Below, piece after piece: positions 1-6,170 of a DNA stretch of 8,985 nucleotides (position 1 is its first letter; every line of letters begins with the position of its first letter). The position numbers were made by a program, and so were the translations under genes. Source of the DNA: Sulfuricurvum sp. (GTDB lineage Bacteria; Campylobacterota; Campylobacteria; Campylobacterales; Sulfurimonadaceae); the NCBI GenBank assembly GCA_022729835.1, contig DZBC01000079.1, forward strand, positions 1-8,985, written 5' to 3'. The notes below the pieces were generated by a model. The model searched no databases. It worked only from the letters and a program-made list of their open reading frames with translations, and was not told the origin of the DNA.

Positions 1-1269
1 CTGCAAAAGTAGCGATGCCCCTGTCCCATCAAGCCCGTCGGTGCGGTTCTTGACACTGATTTCCCCACCAATGGCCTCGGCGGCGCTTTTGGCCAAAAAG
101 AGTCCCAGACCTACGCCTGATTTGTTCCCTTGTCGCTTAAATGGGGCGAAGAGGTCGATGCTGTCATCGATACCACACCCTTCATCAATCACTTCAATCA
201 GCAGGCCGTAGTCATGTAGGCTGCTTCGCAGGGTGACGCTTTTGCCCTTGGGTGTGAATTTGAGGGCGTTTTGTAAAAAGTTCTGGATGATCTGCCCCAG
301 CAGTGCGATCTGAAGCGTGGCCATAAAGAGGTTAGGCTCAAAGCTTACATGTAGGCTTTTGCCCTCACTTTGCGCCAATAAGGAGAAGTCCTGCGCTTTT
401 TTTCGTAGCTCTTCGATGACATCTACCTCGCTGGGGGTATCGAGTTGTGCCCCCTCCTGACGACCGATGTTGAGGATATTGCTGACGATTTTATCCATAT
501 CGTTGATCGCGTTGTTGCTGATCTTGATCGCTTCAATGTACTCCTCTATGGGGCGTTTTTTGATCAAAGTGACTTGATTTTTTAGCTTCATGACGGCAAG
601 TGGCGTTTTGAGCTCGTGCGCCGCGCCGATGAAGAGCTCTTTTTGGTACTTCACGAAATTTTGAATGCGGCTCATAAGCCGGTTGATGGTTTCACCCAGC
701 GGCTCAAACTCCTCAGGCAGCTCTTCAACGCGGATGGGCCGAATGAGGTGCTCGTTCATATTTGCAAGCCTCTGCGAGAGGGTATTGATCGGAGAGATGA
801 GCATTTTGGAGAGCCCAATCGCGTAGAGGATTACGACTAAAAAGCCGACGGCATTAATAATGAAAATGGAGTTGATGATCTTTGAGAGCAGTTTTTTGGT
901 CGAAGAGATATCGGTTGTGATGCGTAAAAAGCTCTTCTCTTTAGCGTCAAAGGGGTAAATCAGACGCAAATAGATATTTTTGCCTTTTTGAATCTCTTGC
1001 AGGTAGGAGTGACCGCTTTGCATATTTTCTAGAGTAATGAGTTCGATACTTAGCCCCAGTACGTTGTCGGCGCTGTTTTGCTGCGCGGTTTCGACAGAGC
1101 GAAAAGAGCAGATGTTTTGTGCTACCTGTATCAATGTTTGACGTTTTTCTTCGTAGATCGACTCTGAAATCATGAAGTACAAGGCAGAGGAGAAGATGAA
1201 GATCAAGGCCGCAGAAGCGACAACGAGTTGAATCAGAAACTGCCGGCGGATACTCTTTTTAGCGGCCAT
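1..1269 (-). CDS. Membrane sensor histidine kinase (HAMP, HisKA, HATPase), partner of the HsrA-like regulator; 3' end cut by window edge
   Basis: Translating the minus strand from the ATG at 1267-1269 gives 423 codons open to the window edge. A GGAG lies seven bases before the ATG. Residues about 10-32 form a first membrane segment, about 33-130 a periplasmic loop, and about 131-152 a second membrane segment, followed by a HAMP linker. The H-box is AAHELKTPLAVMK with the phospho-accepting His218. The ATP-binding domain shows the N-box (QNFLQNALKF, Asn334), the G1 box DEGCGI (Asp362 onward), an F-box-like LFAPF and the G2 box GVGLGL. The final visible residues (DGTGASLL) match the terminal strand of HATPase domains, so only a few to about 20 residues should be missing. 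It should autophosphorylate and pass phosphate to the regulator encoded 62 bases upstream. The periplasmic loop has no motif I recognise, so the stimulus is unknown. Confidence 0.93.
   Translation of the reverse strand, partial: MAAKKSIRRQFLIQLVVASAALIFIFSSALYFMISESIYEEKRQTLIQVAQNICSFRSVETAQQNSADNVLGLSIELITLENMQSGHSYLQEIQKGKNIYLRLIYPFDAKEKSFLRITTDISSTKKLLSKIINSIFIINAVGFLVVILYAIGLSKMLISPINTLSQRLANMNEHLIRPIRVEELPEEFEPLGETINRLMSRIQNFVKYQKELFIGAAHELKTPLAVMKLKNQVTLIKKRPIEEYIEAIKISNNAINDMDKIVSNILNIGRQEGAQLDTPSEVDVIEELRKKAQDFSLLAQSEGKSLHVSFEPNLFMATLQIALLGQIIQNFLQNALKFTPKGKSVTLRSSLHDYGLLIEVIDEGCGIDDSIDLFAPFKRQGNKSGVGLGLFLAKSAAEAIGGEISVKNRTDGLDGTGASLLLQ
345..354. repeat. Palindrome copy 1 (TTACATGTAG, 9 of 10)
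   Basis: One of six copies of a TTACATGTA-containing palindrome in this window. It lies inside the histidine kinase gene and is read there as Leu-His-Val-Ser. The last base breaks the perfect 10-base symmetry, but the inner eight bases TACATGTA are intact. Confidence 0.6.
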
Positions 1270-1304
1270 TGAGTGGCTCCGTGCGTGGAAATGGAGGAGT
1301 TTTA

Positions 1305-1318
1305 CCCCGAAAACGGGG
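1305..1318 (-). other. Small GC-rich stem-loop between regulator and kinase genes
   Basis: The 62-base gap between the regulator stop and the kinase start holds a perfect five-pair inverted repeat, CCCCG and CGGGG, around a four-base loop. On the transcribed (minus) strand the loop is TTTT. It is followed by TAAAACTCC rather than a run of T, so it does not look like an intrinsic terminator. It could be a processing or stabilising element that sets the regulator to kinase ratio. That role is inference; only the inverted repeat is seen. Confidence 0.4.
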
Positions 1319-1331
1319 CGCTAAAGCAGGA

Positions 1332-2003
1332 TCAAACCTCTTTGGGGAAGCAGAATCGGTAGCCGCGACGGCGTACAGTTTCGATGGTGGTGATGCCTAA
1401 AGGTTTATCCATTTTTTGACGGATCTGGTTGATAGCGACCTCAATGACGTTTGGGGTAACGAGCTCGGGTTCTTCCCAGATGGCATCAAGCAGTTGCTCT
1501 TTGGAGACGATCTGATCGCGGTGACGGGCGAGATGGGTAAGCACTTCAAAGGGTTTACCTTTGAGTTCGATCTCTTTGTCACGGTAGATGATCTTCTCCT
1601 CTTCGGGGTTGATAATCAGGTCGTCGATCTCGATGATATTGCTACCGCCGAAGCGAAGACGGGCTTCGAGACGGGCTACGAGGACATCGAAGTCAAAAGG
1701 TTTACGGATGTAGTCATCCGCGCCTGCGCGTAACGCTTCGATTTCACTCTCGTTGTCATCGCGGGCAGAGAGAACAACAATAATAGTTTTGGGTGTTTTG
1801 GTTTTGATATCCGGAATGATATCTACCGCGTTGCCATCGGGTAGCATCCAGTCGGTCAAGACCAAATCGTAGTTGCGGATATCGAGATAATATTCGCCGT
1901 CTTTCAGGGTTTCGACAACGTCACTTTGATACCCAAACTCTTTGAGTCCTTCGGCAAGAGTTTTGTTTAACGTCACTTCATCTTCGATGATGAGAATACG
2001 CAT
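1332..2003 (-). CDS. hsrA: OmpR/PhoB-type response regulator of the HsrA/CosR lineage, with intact phosphorylation site
   Basis: 223 residues, the normal length for an OmpR-type regulator. The receiver domain (about 1-115) has the acidic pocket Glu7-Asp8, the phospho-acceptor Asp51 (in LTDWMLPDG), switch Ser79 and Lys101 (KPFDFD). The winged-helix DNA-binding domain (about 120-220) contains KGKPFEVLTHLARHRDQIVS, KEQLLDAIWEEPELVTPNVI and ETVRRRGYRFCFP. From memory this is nearly identical to Helicobacter HsrA (HP1043) and Campylobacter CosR. Those are orphan regulators, essential or nearly so, that control growth and oxidative-stress genes and have degenerate receiver sites. Here the receiver is canonical and a kinase gene follows, so it probably works as a true two-component regulator. 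GAGG precedes the ATG by six bases, and a good -10 lies about 30 bases upstream of the ATG. The symbol is by homology; cosR would serve equally. Confidence 0.93.
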   Translation of the reverse strand: MRILIIEDEVTLNKTLAEGLKEFGYQSDVVETLKDGEYYLDIRNYDLVLTDWMLPDGNAVDIIPDIKTKTPKTIIVVLSARDDNESEIEALRAGADDYIRKPFDFDVLVARLEARLRFGGSNIIEIDDLIINPEEEKIIYRDKEIELKGKPFEVLTHLARHRDQIVSKEQLLDAIWEEPELVTPNVIEVAINQIRQKMDKPLGITTIETVRRRGYRFCFPKEV

Positions 2004-2033
2004 TGATTGTCCTCGGCTGTTAAATTTGCGGGG

Positions 2034-2039
2034 ATTATA
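2034..2039 (-). promoter_or_regulatory. -10 box (TATAAT, extended TGC) for the regulator-kinase pair
   Basis: On the minus strand the 98-base gap between folB and the regulator contains a perfect TATAAT preceded by TGC, an extended -10. It sits about 30 bases before the start codon, which would give a short leader containing the GAGG ribosome site. No clear -35 is visible; upstream lies AT-rich sequence (2041-2090) with a seven-base T run on the transcribed strand. This suggests the regulator-kinase pair can be transcribed independently of plsY-folB. Confidence 0.65.
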
Positions 2040-2101
2040 GCACAGTTTTAGGTTAATTTAATCTATTTTTCAAGTTTCTTTAAAAAAACATTCAATCTTG
2101 T

Positions 2102-2434
2102 TTAAGGTTCGTAGGTGAAAGTTTCGCTCATTCCAACGCGCGCATTGGGGAGAATATCGGGCTTGGAAATCTTCAGATAGAGTCGTTGCGTAGCGGGAAA
2201 AGAGACTTTGAGGCGTTTTGCGAGTGTGCCAATCGCCTCTTCTAGCAATACAAATCGTCCTTCAAGCATAGTGGCTTGAATCAGGGAAGCCGCTTGTGCG
2301 TAATCAATAAACGTACCTTGGCTGTAAGCGTAATCCACCTTACATGTAACGATCACTTTTTGAGGTGTAGTGCGCTCGTGCTCCAATAGGCCGATAATTG
2401 TCTCGAAGCAGAGTTCTTCAATGTGGATGCGCAT
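2102..2434 (-). CDS. folB: Dihydroneopterin aldolase (folate synthesis)
   Basis: 110 residues, typical of the short FolB family. FolB cleaves 7,8-dihydroneopterin to 6-hydroxymethyl-dihydropterin and glycolaldehyde in the cytoplasm, the step before HPPK (FolK). Visible family features are IIGLLEHER near the N-terminus (conserved acidic Glu20 and Arg21), FIDYAQ with the conserved Tyr45, LLEEAIGTLA (pterin-binding acidic residue at 65 or 66), and the C-terminal ISKPD with the catalytic-type Lys91, followed by VGMS. The ATG lies one base after the plsY stop (TAAGATG), so translation is probably coupled to plsY. A PlsY-FolB pairing also occurs in Helicobacter as I recall. One copy of the window's palindrome lies inside the gene (2340-2349). 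Confidence 0.9.
   Translation of the reverse strand: MRIHIEELCFETIIGLLEHERTTPQKVIVTCKVDYAYSQGTFIDYAQAASLIQATMLEGRFVLLEEAIGTLAKRLKVSFPATQRLYLKISKPDILPNARVGMSETFTYEP
2340..2349. repeat. Palindrome copy 2 (TTACATGTAA, exact)
   Basis: Perfect 10-base palindrome inside folB, read on the minus strand as part of Val-Thr-Cys-Lys-Val. It sits 1995 bases after the first copy. Confidence 0.7.
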
Positions 2435-2435
2435 C

Positions 2436-3050
2436 TTAAACGACGCGCTCTTCTTGGCCCTGAAACAGTCGCACGAGGTTGGGAATGTGTTTGTACAGCA
2501 GAATCAAGGCGATCAAAACAACTGGTGCATGGGCCATTTCTGGATGCAGAACAAAGCTGGCAATCAAAGCGCCGGCGAGCCCTAGCAAGGAGGAGAGTGA
2601 AGAGATGCGGATCGTTTTGGCGGCGATAAACCAGATGCCAAGCGCGATTAGGGTCTCTACTGGGAGCATGTAGATAAGAACACCCAAGCCGGTGGCGACC
2701 CCTTTGCCGCCTTCAAACCATAAATAAGGGCTGAAGCAGTGGCCGATCACACTGAGCACTGCCACACCCCAAAGCGCACTCTCGCTTAGGCCCATCATAT
2801 CGGCAACAAGCAATACGGCGAGTCCCTTGAGTGCATCGAGCGCCAAGGTAGCGGCACCGAGTTTTTTGGCCAGAGCGGGATCTTTCTCTTTGACGACGCG
2901 TAAAACGTTGGTGGCGCCGATACTTTTAGAACCCGACTCTTTGATATTGACACCTGCGAAGAGTCGGGCAATAATCAGGCCAAAGGGGATGCCGCCGACA
3001 AGGTAGGCGATCAGGTAGAACTGGGCGTTGAGATGAGACAAAAAGTCCAT
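2436..3050 (-). CDS. plsY: Acyl-phosphate:glycerol-3-phosphate acyltransferase PlsY
   Basis: 204 residues, the usual size of this polytopic inner-membrane enzyme. It transfers the acyl group of acyl-phosphate (made by PlsX) to glycerol-3-phosphate, giving lysophosphatidic acid, the first step of phospholipid synthesis. All three PlsY active-site motifs are visible: SGSKSIGATNVLR (39-51), GH..SPYLWFEGGKGVATG (103-121, with the Gly-Gly-Lys-Gly acyl-phosphate loop), and KHIPNLVRLFQGQE (187-200). About five hydrophobic segments separate them. The ATG at 3048-3050 has only a weak AAGG upstream. The gene follows the DUF481 gene by 75 bases on the same strand. That gap has a TATAAC-like sequence (3102-3107) but no convincing -35, so plsY may be read from the DUF481 promoter. 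The stop is one base before folB. Confidence 0.95.
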   Translation of the reverse strand: MDFLSHLNAQFYLIAYLVGGIPFGLIIARLFAGVNIKESGSKSIGATNVLRVVKEKDPALAKKLGAATLALDALKGLAVLLVADMMGLSESALWGVAVLSVIGHCFSPYLWFEGGKGVATGLGVLIYMLPVETLIALGIWFIAAKTIRISSLSSLLGLAGALIASFVLHPEMAHAPVVLIALILLYKHIPNLVRLFQGQEERVV

Positions 3051-3125
3051 ACGGTGGGCCTTGTGAGTGAAAAATTGATCTGCCAGTGTAGCGTCGAGCG
3101 GGTTATAAACGGCTAAAAGCGTCGC

Positions 3126-4220
3126 TTAAAAACCGGCGCTGACCCCTAGCAATAGTTGAAAGTCGCTGTTTTGGGGCGTTTGTCCGCCAGAATCAGCCAC
3201 AGGACGGTGTAGATAGTTCCATAGCAAGCTTAAATCTAGGTCAATGTTGCCGATGAGACGGCGTGAGAACTGGGTGAGGAGGTGGTGGCGATAACCGCCC
3301 GAAGCGACATCCAAAACAGTGAATCGATAATCGAGGCTAAGACCGACGTCATACTCTAGATGGGTGCGCATCAGCGAATCAAACTGAAGTGCCCATGAGC
3401 GTCGATAGGGCGAGTTGCCATCTTCGACTGTGCGGTAGTGGGTGCCGATCATTGCGGGGCCGACGGAGAGATCCCATTCAAGCTGTGCATCATCACGCAC
3501 ACCCACACCCACACCCGTGCCCAGGCGCCACTGATAATCGATATTCTGATAGAGGTCGCGGAGGATTTCGCCGGTGATCGGGGTGAGGTAAAACTTGTGG
3601 GTCATGTAGAGGTCGAATTTTTGCTTCAGGCGGTGATTATTGACGGTTTCGCGGCTGTTTTGTTCTGAGACCATACCGATGTAGTCGAAGCGTAGACGGG
3701 TCTGGGCGCTGCGTCTGGAAAGCGAGGCGATGGCGTTAAAGCCGGCGCTGTCGCTGTTGCCGCCGGTAAGATCGAGTCCTGCCGTCGCTTTGCCGCTCCA
3801 GTACTCTACTTCAAGTTCTTTATAGGGTGCAACGGAGACGATGTGTGAACGTGCGACGCGGTGTTGCGCGCGTGGGGTGTGAATAGTCGCGGTGTTGCCA
3901 TCAAGGGTTAAGGTTCCGTAATACTCATAGGTATAACCCGGCAGGCCTTCGTACCACGCACGTGTGGGGGATTCTGGTCGGGCCTTGAGTGTTACGTTTT
4001 GGCGCGTAACGATTTTGCGGATCTGTTCTAAAGAGAGTGAAAGTTGCCCAAGGGTGTAGCTGTTGAACTCAACATTTTCGAGGTACACCGCTTTGAGGGT
4101 GCCGCCAATCCATTCGCGTGATTGCAGCTCAATCCAGTCACCCGAGGCCGGCGGCTCGTCGATGGGGTCGGCAAAGAGACACAAAGACCAAAGTGCGGTT
4201 AAAAAGAAGCGTCGAAGCAT
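3126..4220 (-). CDS. DUF481-type outer-membrane beta-barrel protein
   Basis: 364 residues. The N-terminus is a signal peptide (MLRRFFLTALWSLCLFA, probable cleavage after Ala17). Residues about 26-135 look like the small beta domain common before DUF481 barrels (GDWIELQSREWIGGTLKAVY, then alternating strands). From about residue 140, LDLTGGNSDSAGFNA matches the first strand and turn of DUF481 barrels, followed by alternating amphipathic strands (TRLRFDYIG, KFDLYMTHKFYL, RLGTGVGVGVRD, WDLSVGPAMIG). The protein ends in an aromatic Phe (LLLGVSAGF), the typical BAM recognition end. Function of the family is largely unknown (YdiY-like, salt-induced in enterics), so no substrate is proposed. A short CACACC repeat encodes the Gly-Val run. 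Start choice is supported by the signal peptide and by a good upstream promoter; the ribosome site (AGGG) is weak. Confidence 0.8.
   Translation of the reverse strand: MLRRFFLTALWSLCLFADPIDEPPASGDWIELQSREWIGGTLKAVYLENVEFNSYTLGQLSLSLEQIRKIVTRQNVTLKARPESPTRAWYEGLPGYTYEYYGTLTLDGNTATIHTPRAQHRVARSHIVSVAPYKELEVEYWSGKATAGLDLTGGNSDSAGFNAIASLSRRSAQTRLRFDYIGMVSEQNSRETVNNHRLKQKFDLYMTHKFYLTPITGEILRDLYQNIDYQWRLGTGVGVGVRDDAQLEWDLSVGPAMIGTHYRTVEDGNSPYRRSWALQFDSLMRTHLEYDVGLSLDYRFTVLDVASGGYRHHLLTQFSRRLIGNIDLDLSLLWNYLHRPVADSGGQTPQNSDFQLLLGVSAGF
3498..3516. repeat. CACACC tandem repeat (about 3.2 units) inside the DUF481 gene
   Basis: Three consecutive CACACC units plus one base occur within the gene. On the coding strand they encode the Gly-Val-Gly-Val-Gly-Val run of one barrel strand. 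The unit length keeps the frame, so slippage would add or remove a Gly-Val pair without breaking the protein. Confidence 0.55.
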
Positions 4221-4249
4221 AGAACCCTACTCGTGTAAAAAATGAAGGC

Positions 4250-4277
4250 ATTATACTGACAAAGCAGGGGCAATCAA
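4250..4277 (-). promoter_or_regulatory. Sigma-70-like promoter for the DUF481 gene
   Basis: On the minus strand a perfect TATAAT (4250-4255) lies 29 bases before the start codon, with TTGATT (4272-4277) upstream at 16-base spacing. It is the best promoter on this strand in the window and may also drive plsY and folB. It sits back to back with the nadA promoter. Confidence 0.7.
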
Positions 4278-4300
4278 TGGTGAGTCGGATTCGTTTGCGC

Positions 4301-4306
4301 TATAAT
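4301..4306 (+). promoter_or_regulatory. -10 box (TATAAT) of the nadA-nadC-flhB unit
   Basis: A perfect TATAAT lies 32 bases before the nadA start codon. The -35 position holds no good match (TGGTGA-like), as is common in Campylobacterota promoters. Transcription would begin near 4313, placing the TTACATGTAA palindrome (4319-4328) at the very start of the leader. Confidence 0.65.
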
Positions 4307-4318
4307 CTTGCACATTTG

Positions 4319-4332
4319 TTACATGTAAGGAG
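4319..4332 (+). promoter_or_regulatory. nadA ribosome binding site fused to palindrome copy 3 (TTACATGTAA, exact)
   Basis: The palindrome occupies 4319-4328, and its last bases run directly into TAAGGAG (4326-4332), a strong Shine-Dalgarno six bases before a TTG start. The spacing decides for the TTG at 4339-4341. Any protein bound to the palindrome DNA near the start of transcription, or any RNA pairing of TTACATGTAA with itself, would affect nadA expression. Confidence 0.6.
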
Positions 4333-4338
4333 TGCTTT

Positions 4339-5337
4339 TTGACATCCAACACCAAAGAGCTGCAAGAGCAGATTCGCGCCCTCAAAAGCCGCCTCAGCGT
4401 TACCGTCGTCGCCCACTACTATCAGCGCGACGAGGTCTTTGAGATGGGCGACATTACCGGCGATTCGCTGGAGCTGGCCAAGCGCACGCGCGACGACGAC
4501 GCGGAGTTTGTGATCTTTTGCGGCGTCGGTTTTATGGGCGAGAGTGTGAAGGTGCTCAGCCCGCACAAGCGGGTGTTGATGCCCAAGATCGCCTGCTGCG
4601 CGATGGCCAAGATGATCGACGGTGCCTATTTTGATCAATCGGTTGCGACCCTTGAGGCCGCAGGTATTGCCAAAGAGGAGATTTTACCGATCACCTATAT
4701 CAACTCCAGCGCCGAAGTCAAAGCGAGGGTTGGGCAGATGGGGGGCATGGTCTGCACCAGTGCCAACGCCAAGGTGATCATCGAGCGTGCGATGGGTGAG
4801 GGCAAAAAGATCCTCTTTGTACCTGATCGCTGTTTGGGGCAGAATATCGCGCGGGACATGGGGCTTTCAAGCTGCGTTATCGGCTCTGGCAGTGACCCTA
4901 AAGCGGCCGATATCCTCTGTTATGATGGCTTTTGTTCGGTGCATCAGCTCTTTAGCGTCGATGATGTGGCCTTTTACCGCAAAAAGTATCCGGGTATTCT
5001 CGTCGCCGTGCATCCCGAGTGCGACCCGAGCGTGTGCGAAGCGGCCGATTTTGTCGGCTCGACGTCGCAGCTTATCAAATACATCGGCGCGCTCGATCCC
5101 GAACAAAAAGTGGGGGTGGGCACCGAATAAAATCTGGTGAGCCGCATGCGTCCCAAAAACACCTACGTGCTCTCCTCTAGCAAGCCGGAGTGTCCGACGA
5201 TGAACGAAACGACGCTCGAAGACCTTTATGCCACCTTGCGCTCCATCGAAGCGGGCGCACCGATCAATGAGATACAGCTCAGCGAAGAGACGGCCTACTG
5301 GGCGCGTGTGGCGCTTGAGCGGATGATGTCGCTATGA
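4339..5337 (+). CDS. nadA: Quinolinate synthase NadA, interrupted by an in-frame TAA at codon 264
   Basis: NadA is a cytoplasmic [4Fe-4S] enzyme that condenses iminoaspartate with dihydroxyacetone phosphate to quinolinate. The frame opens at TTG 4339 after TAAGGAG. Family motifs are VVAHYYQRDEV (23-33), GDSLELAKR, GFMGESVKVLSP, ACCAMAKM (cluster ligand Cys87), YINSSAEVKA, VPDRCLGQNIA, ILCYDGFCSVH (ligand Cys199), HPECDP and FVGSTSQLIKYI. After VGTE comes TAA (5128-5130). The same frame then continues NLVSRMRPKNTYVLSSSKPE, then CPTMNETTLEDLY (third ligand, Cys285), to TGA at 5335-5337, overlapping nadC by ATGA. Read through, the protein would be 332 residues plus the stop codon's residue position, the normal family size. 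Stopped at 263 residues it lacks the third cluster cysteine and should be inactive. Explanations are a sequencing error, a recent null allele, or readthrough. Strict gene callers would end it at 5130. Confidence 0.93.
5128..5130 (+). other. Premature in-frame TAA within nadA
   Basis: The codon lies between VGTE and NLV, where NadA relatives carry an aromatic residue (Phe or Tyr, from memory). A Tyr codon TAT or TAC becomes TAA by one base change; a Phe codon needs two. Neither side shows a frameshift. A GTG seven bases after the stop (5137-5139) could allow reinitiation, but it has no Shine-Dalgarno. Confidence 0.85.
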
Positions 5338-6149
5338 TCGAAGCTTTTGTCCGTGAAGCGCTACGCGAAGATCTGGGACGGGGTGATCTTTTTGCGCGGG
5401 TGATGCCGACCTCTAGCGCACACGCCAAAATCATCGCCAAAAGCGATGGGGTGCTCTGCGGCGTGCCATATGGCGACGCGCTTGCTCGGATCTCGGGGTT
5501 TGCGTTGGCGTGGCAGGTGCGTGAGGGCGAAGCGTTTAAGCAAGGCGCGGTTTTGGCACAGCTTGAGGGCGATGCGCACACATTACTCTCCATTGAGCGC
5601 ACACTGCTCAACATGATCTTACATGCCAGCTCCATCGCCACGCTTACCCGCCGCTATGTCCAGAAGACCGCGCCTTACGGCGTCAAGCTGCTCGACACCC
5701 GCAAGACGCGTCCGCTGCTGCGCGATTTTGAGAAGTACGCCACCCGCATCGGCGGCGCGACCAACCACCGTATGGGACTTGATGATGCGCTGATGATCAA
5801 AGATACCCACCTTAAAACCATTGACGATCTTGAAGGCTTTATGCGCCGTGCCAGAGCGCAGATCCCCTTTACATGTAAGATCGAAATCGAAGCGGAGTCT
5901 TTTGCGCAGGCAGTGCGGTTTATGGAGCTGGGTGCCGATATCGTGATGCTGGACAACATGACGCCCTCAGAGATTGCTGAGGTCGCGGCCTACCGTAACA
6001 CCCATCACAAAGGGGTGCTGCTCGAAGCCAGCGGCAATATCACTCTGGAGAATATCGAAAGTTATGCGCAAAGCGGCGTGGATGCGATCAGCACCGGAGC
6101 GCTGATTCATCAGGCCAACTGGATCGATCTGTCGATGAAGATGGAGTAG
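5334..6149 (+). CDS. nadC: Nicotinate-nucleotide pyrophosphorylase (quinolinate phosphoribosyltransferase)
   Basis: 271 residues, full length for the family. NadC converts quinolinate and PRPP to nicotinate mononucleotide, CO2 and pyrophosphate in the cytoplasm. Motifs in order are the N-terminal REDLGRGD (11-18), LLNMILHASSIATLT (91-105; most relatives have SGIAT, so Ser100 replaces Gly), LLDTRKTRP (119-127), EKYA, GGATNHRMGLDDALMIKDTH (140-159), the acidic IEIEAE, ADIVMLDNM (201-209), LEASGNITLENI (230-241) and DAISTGALIH (250-259). These include the PRPP and quinolinate-binding basic residues and the barrel phosphate site. The ATG overlaps the nadA TGA (ATGA), implying translational coupling that the premature nadA stop would weaken. 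One palindrome copy lies within the gene. Confidence 0.97.
   Translation: MIEAFVREALREDLGRGDLFARVMPTSSAHAKIIAKSDGVLCGVPYGDALARISGFALAWQVREGEAFKQGAVLAQLEGDAHTLLSIERTLLNMILHASSIATLTRRYVQKTAPYGVKLLDTRKTRPLLRDFEKYATRIGGATNHRMGLDDALMIKDTHLKTIDDLEGFMRRARAQIPFTCKIEIEAESFAQAVRFMELGADIVMLDNMTPSEIAEVAAYRNTHHKGVLLEASGNITLENIESYAQSGVDAISTGALIHQANWIDLSMKME
5869..5878. repeat. Palindrome copy 4 (TTACATGTAA, exact)
   Basis: Perfect palindrome inside nadC, read as the end of Phe then Thr-Cys-Lys. It is 1550 bases after copy 3 and 289 before copy 5. Confidence 0.7.
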
Positions 6150-6157
6150 CCTTAGGC

Positions 6158-6167
6158 TTACATGTAA
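6158..6167. repeat. Palindrome copy 5 (TTACATGTAA, exact), in the nadC-flhB gap
   Basis: The palindrome fills half of the 21-base gap between nadC and flhB and ends three bases before the flhB ATG. It occupies the place where a Shine-Dalgarno is expected; none is present apart from a distant TTAGG at 6152-6156. Confidence 0.7.
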
Positions 6168-6170
6168 CGC

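Noticed and set aside
616..840. Plus-strand 74-codon frame opposite the histidine kinase
   Set aside because: It is a shadow of the HAMP and H-box region of the kinase read on the minus strand.
1416..1733. Plus-strand 105-codon frame opposite the response regulator
   Set aside because: It mirrors the strongly conserved regulator coding sequence and has no family resemblance of its own.
2082..2088. Run of seven T on the minus strand after folB as an intrinsic terminator
   Set aside because: No stable inverted repeat precedes it; the AT-rich stretch is better explained as upstream sequence of the regulator promoter.
3051..3125. Independent promoter for plsY (TATAAC at 3102-3107, minus strand)
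   Set aside because: The -35 position is poor (TTTAAG) and the gap is short; read-through from the DUF481 promoter is as likely.
4300..4638. Minus-strand open frame over the start of nadA
   Set aside because: It is antisense to a strongly conserved NadA region, crosses the nadA promoter and ribosome site, and its low-complexity His/Leu-rich product resembles no family.
5137..5337. A separate small gene after the nadA stop, starting at GTG
   Set aside because: Its 66 residues are the conserved NadA C-terminus in the same frame as the upstream part, with no ribosome site of its own, so it is better described as the tail of an interrupted nadA.
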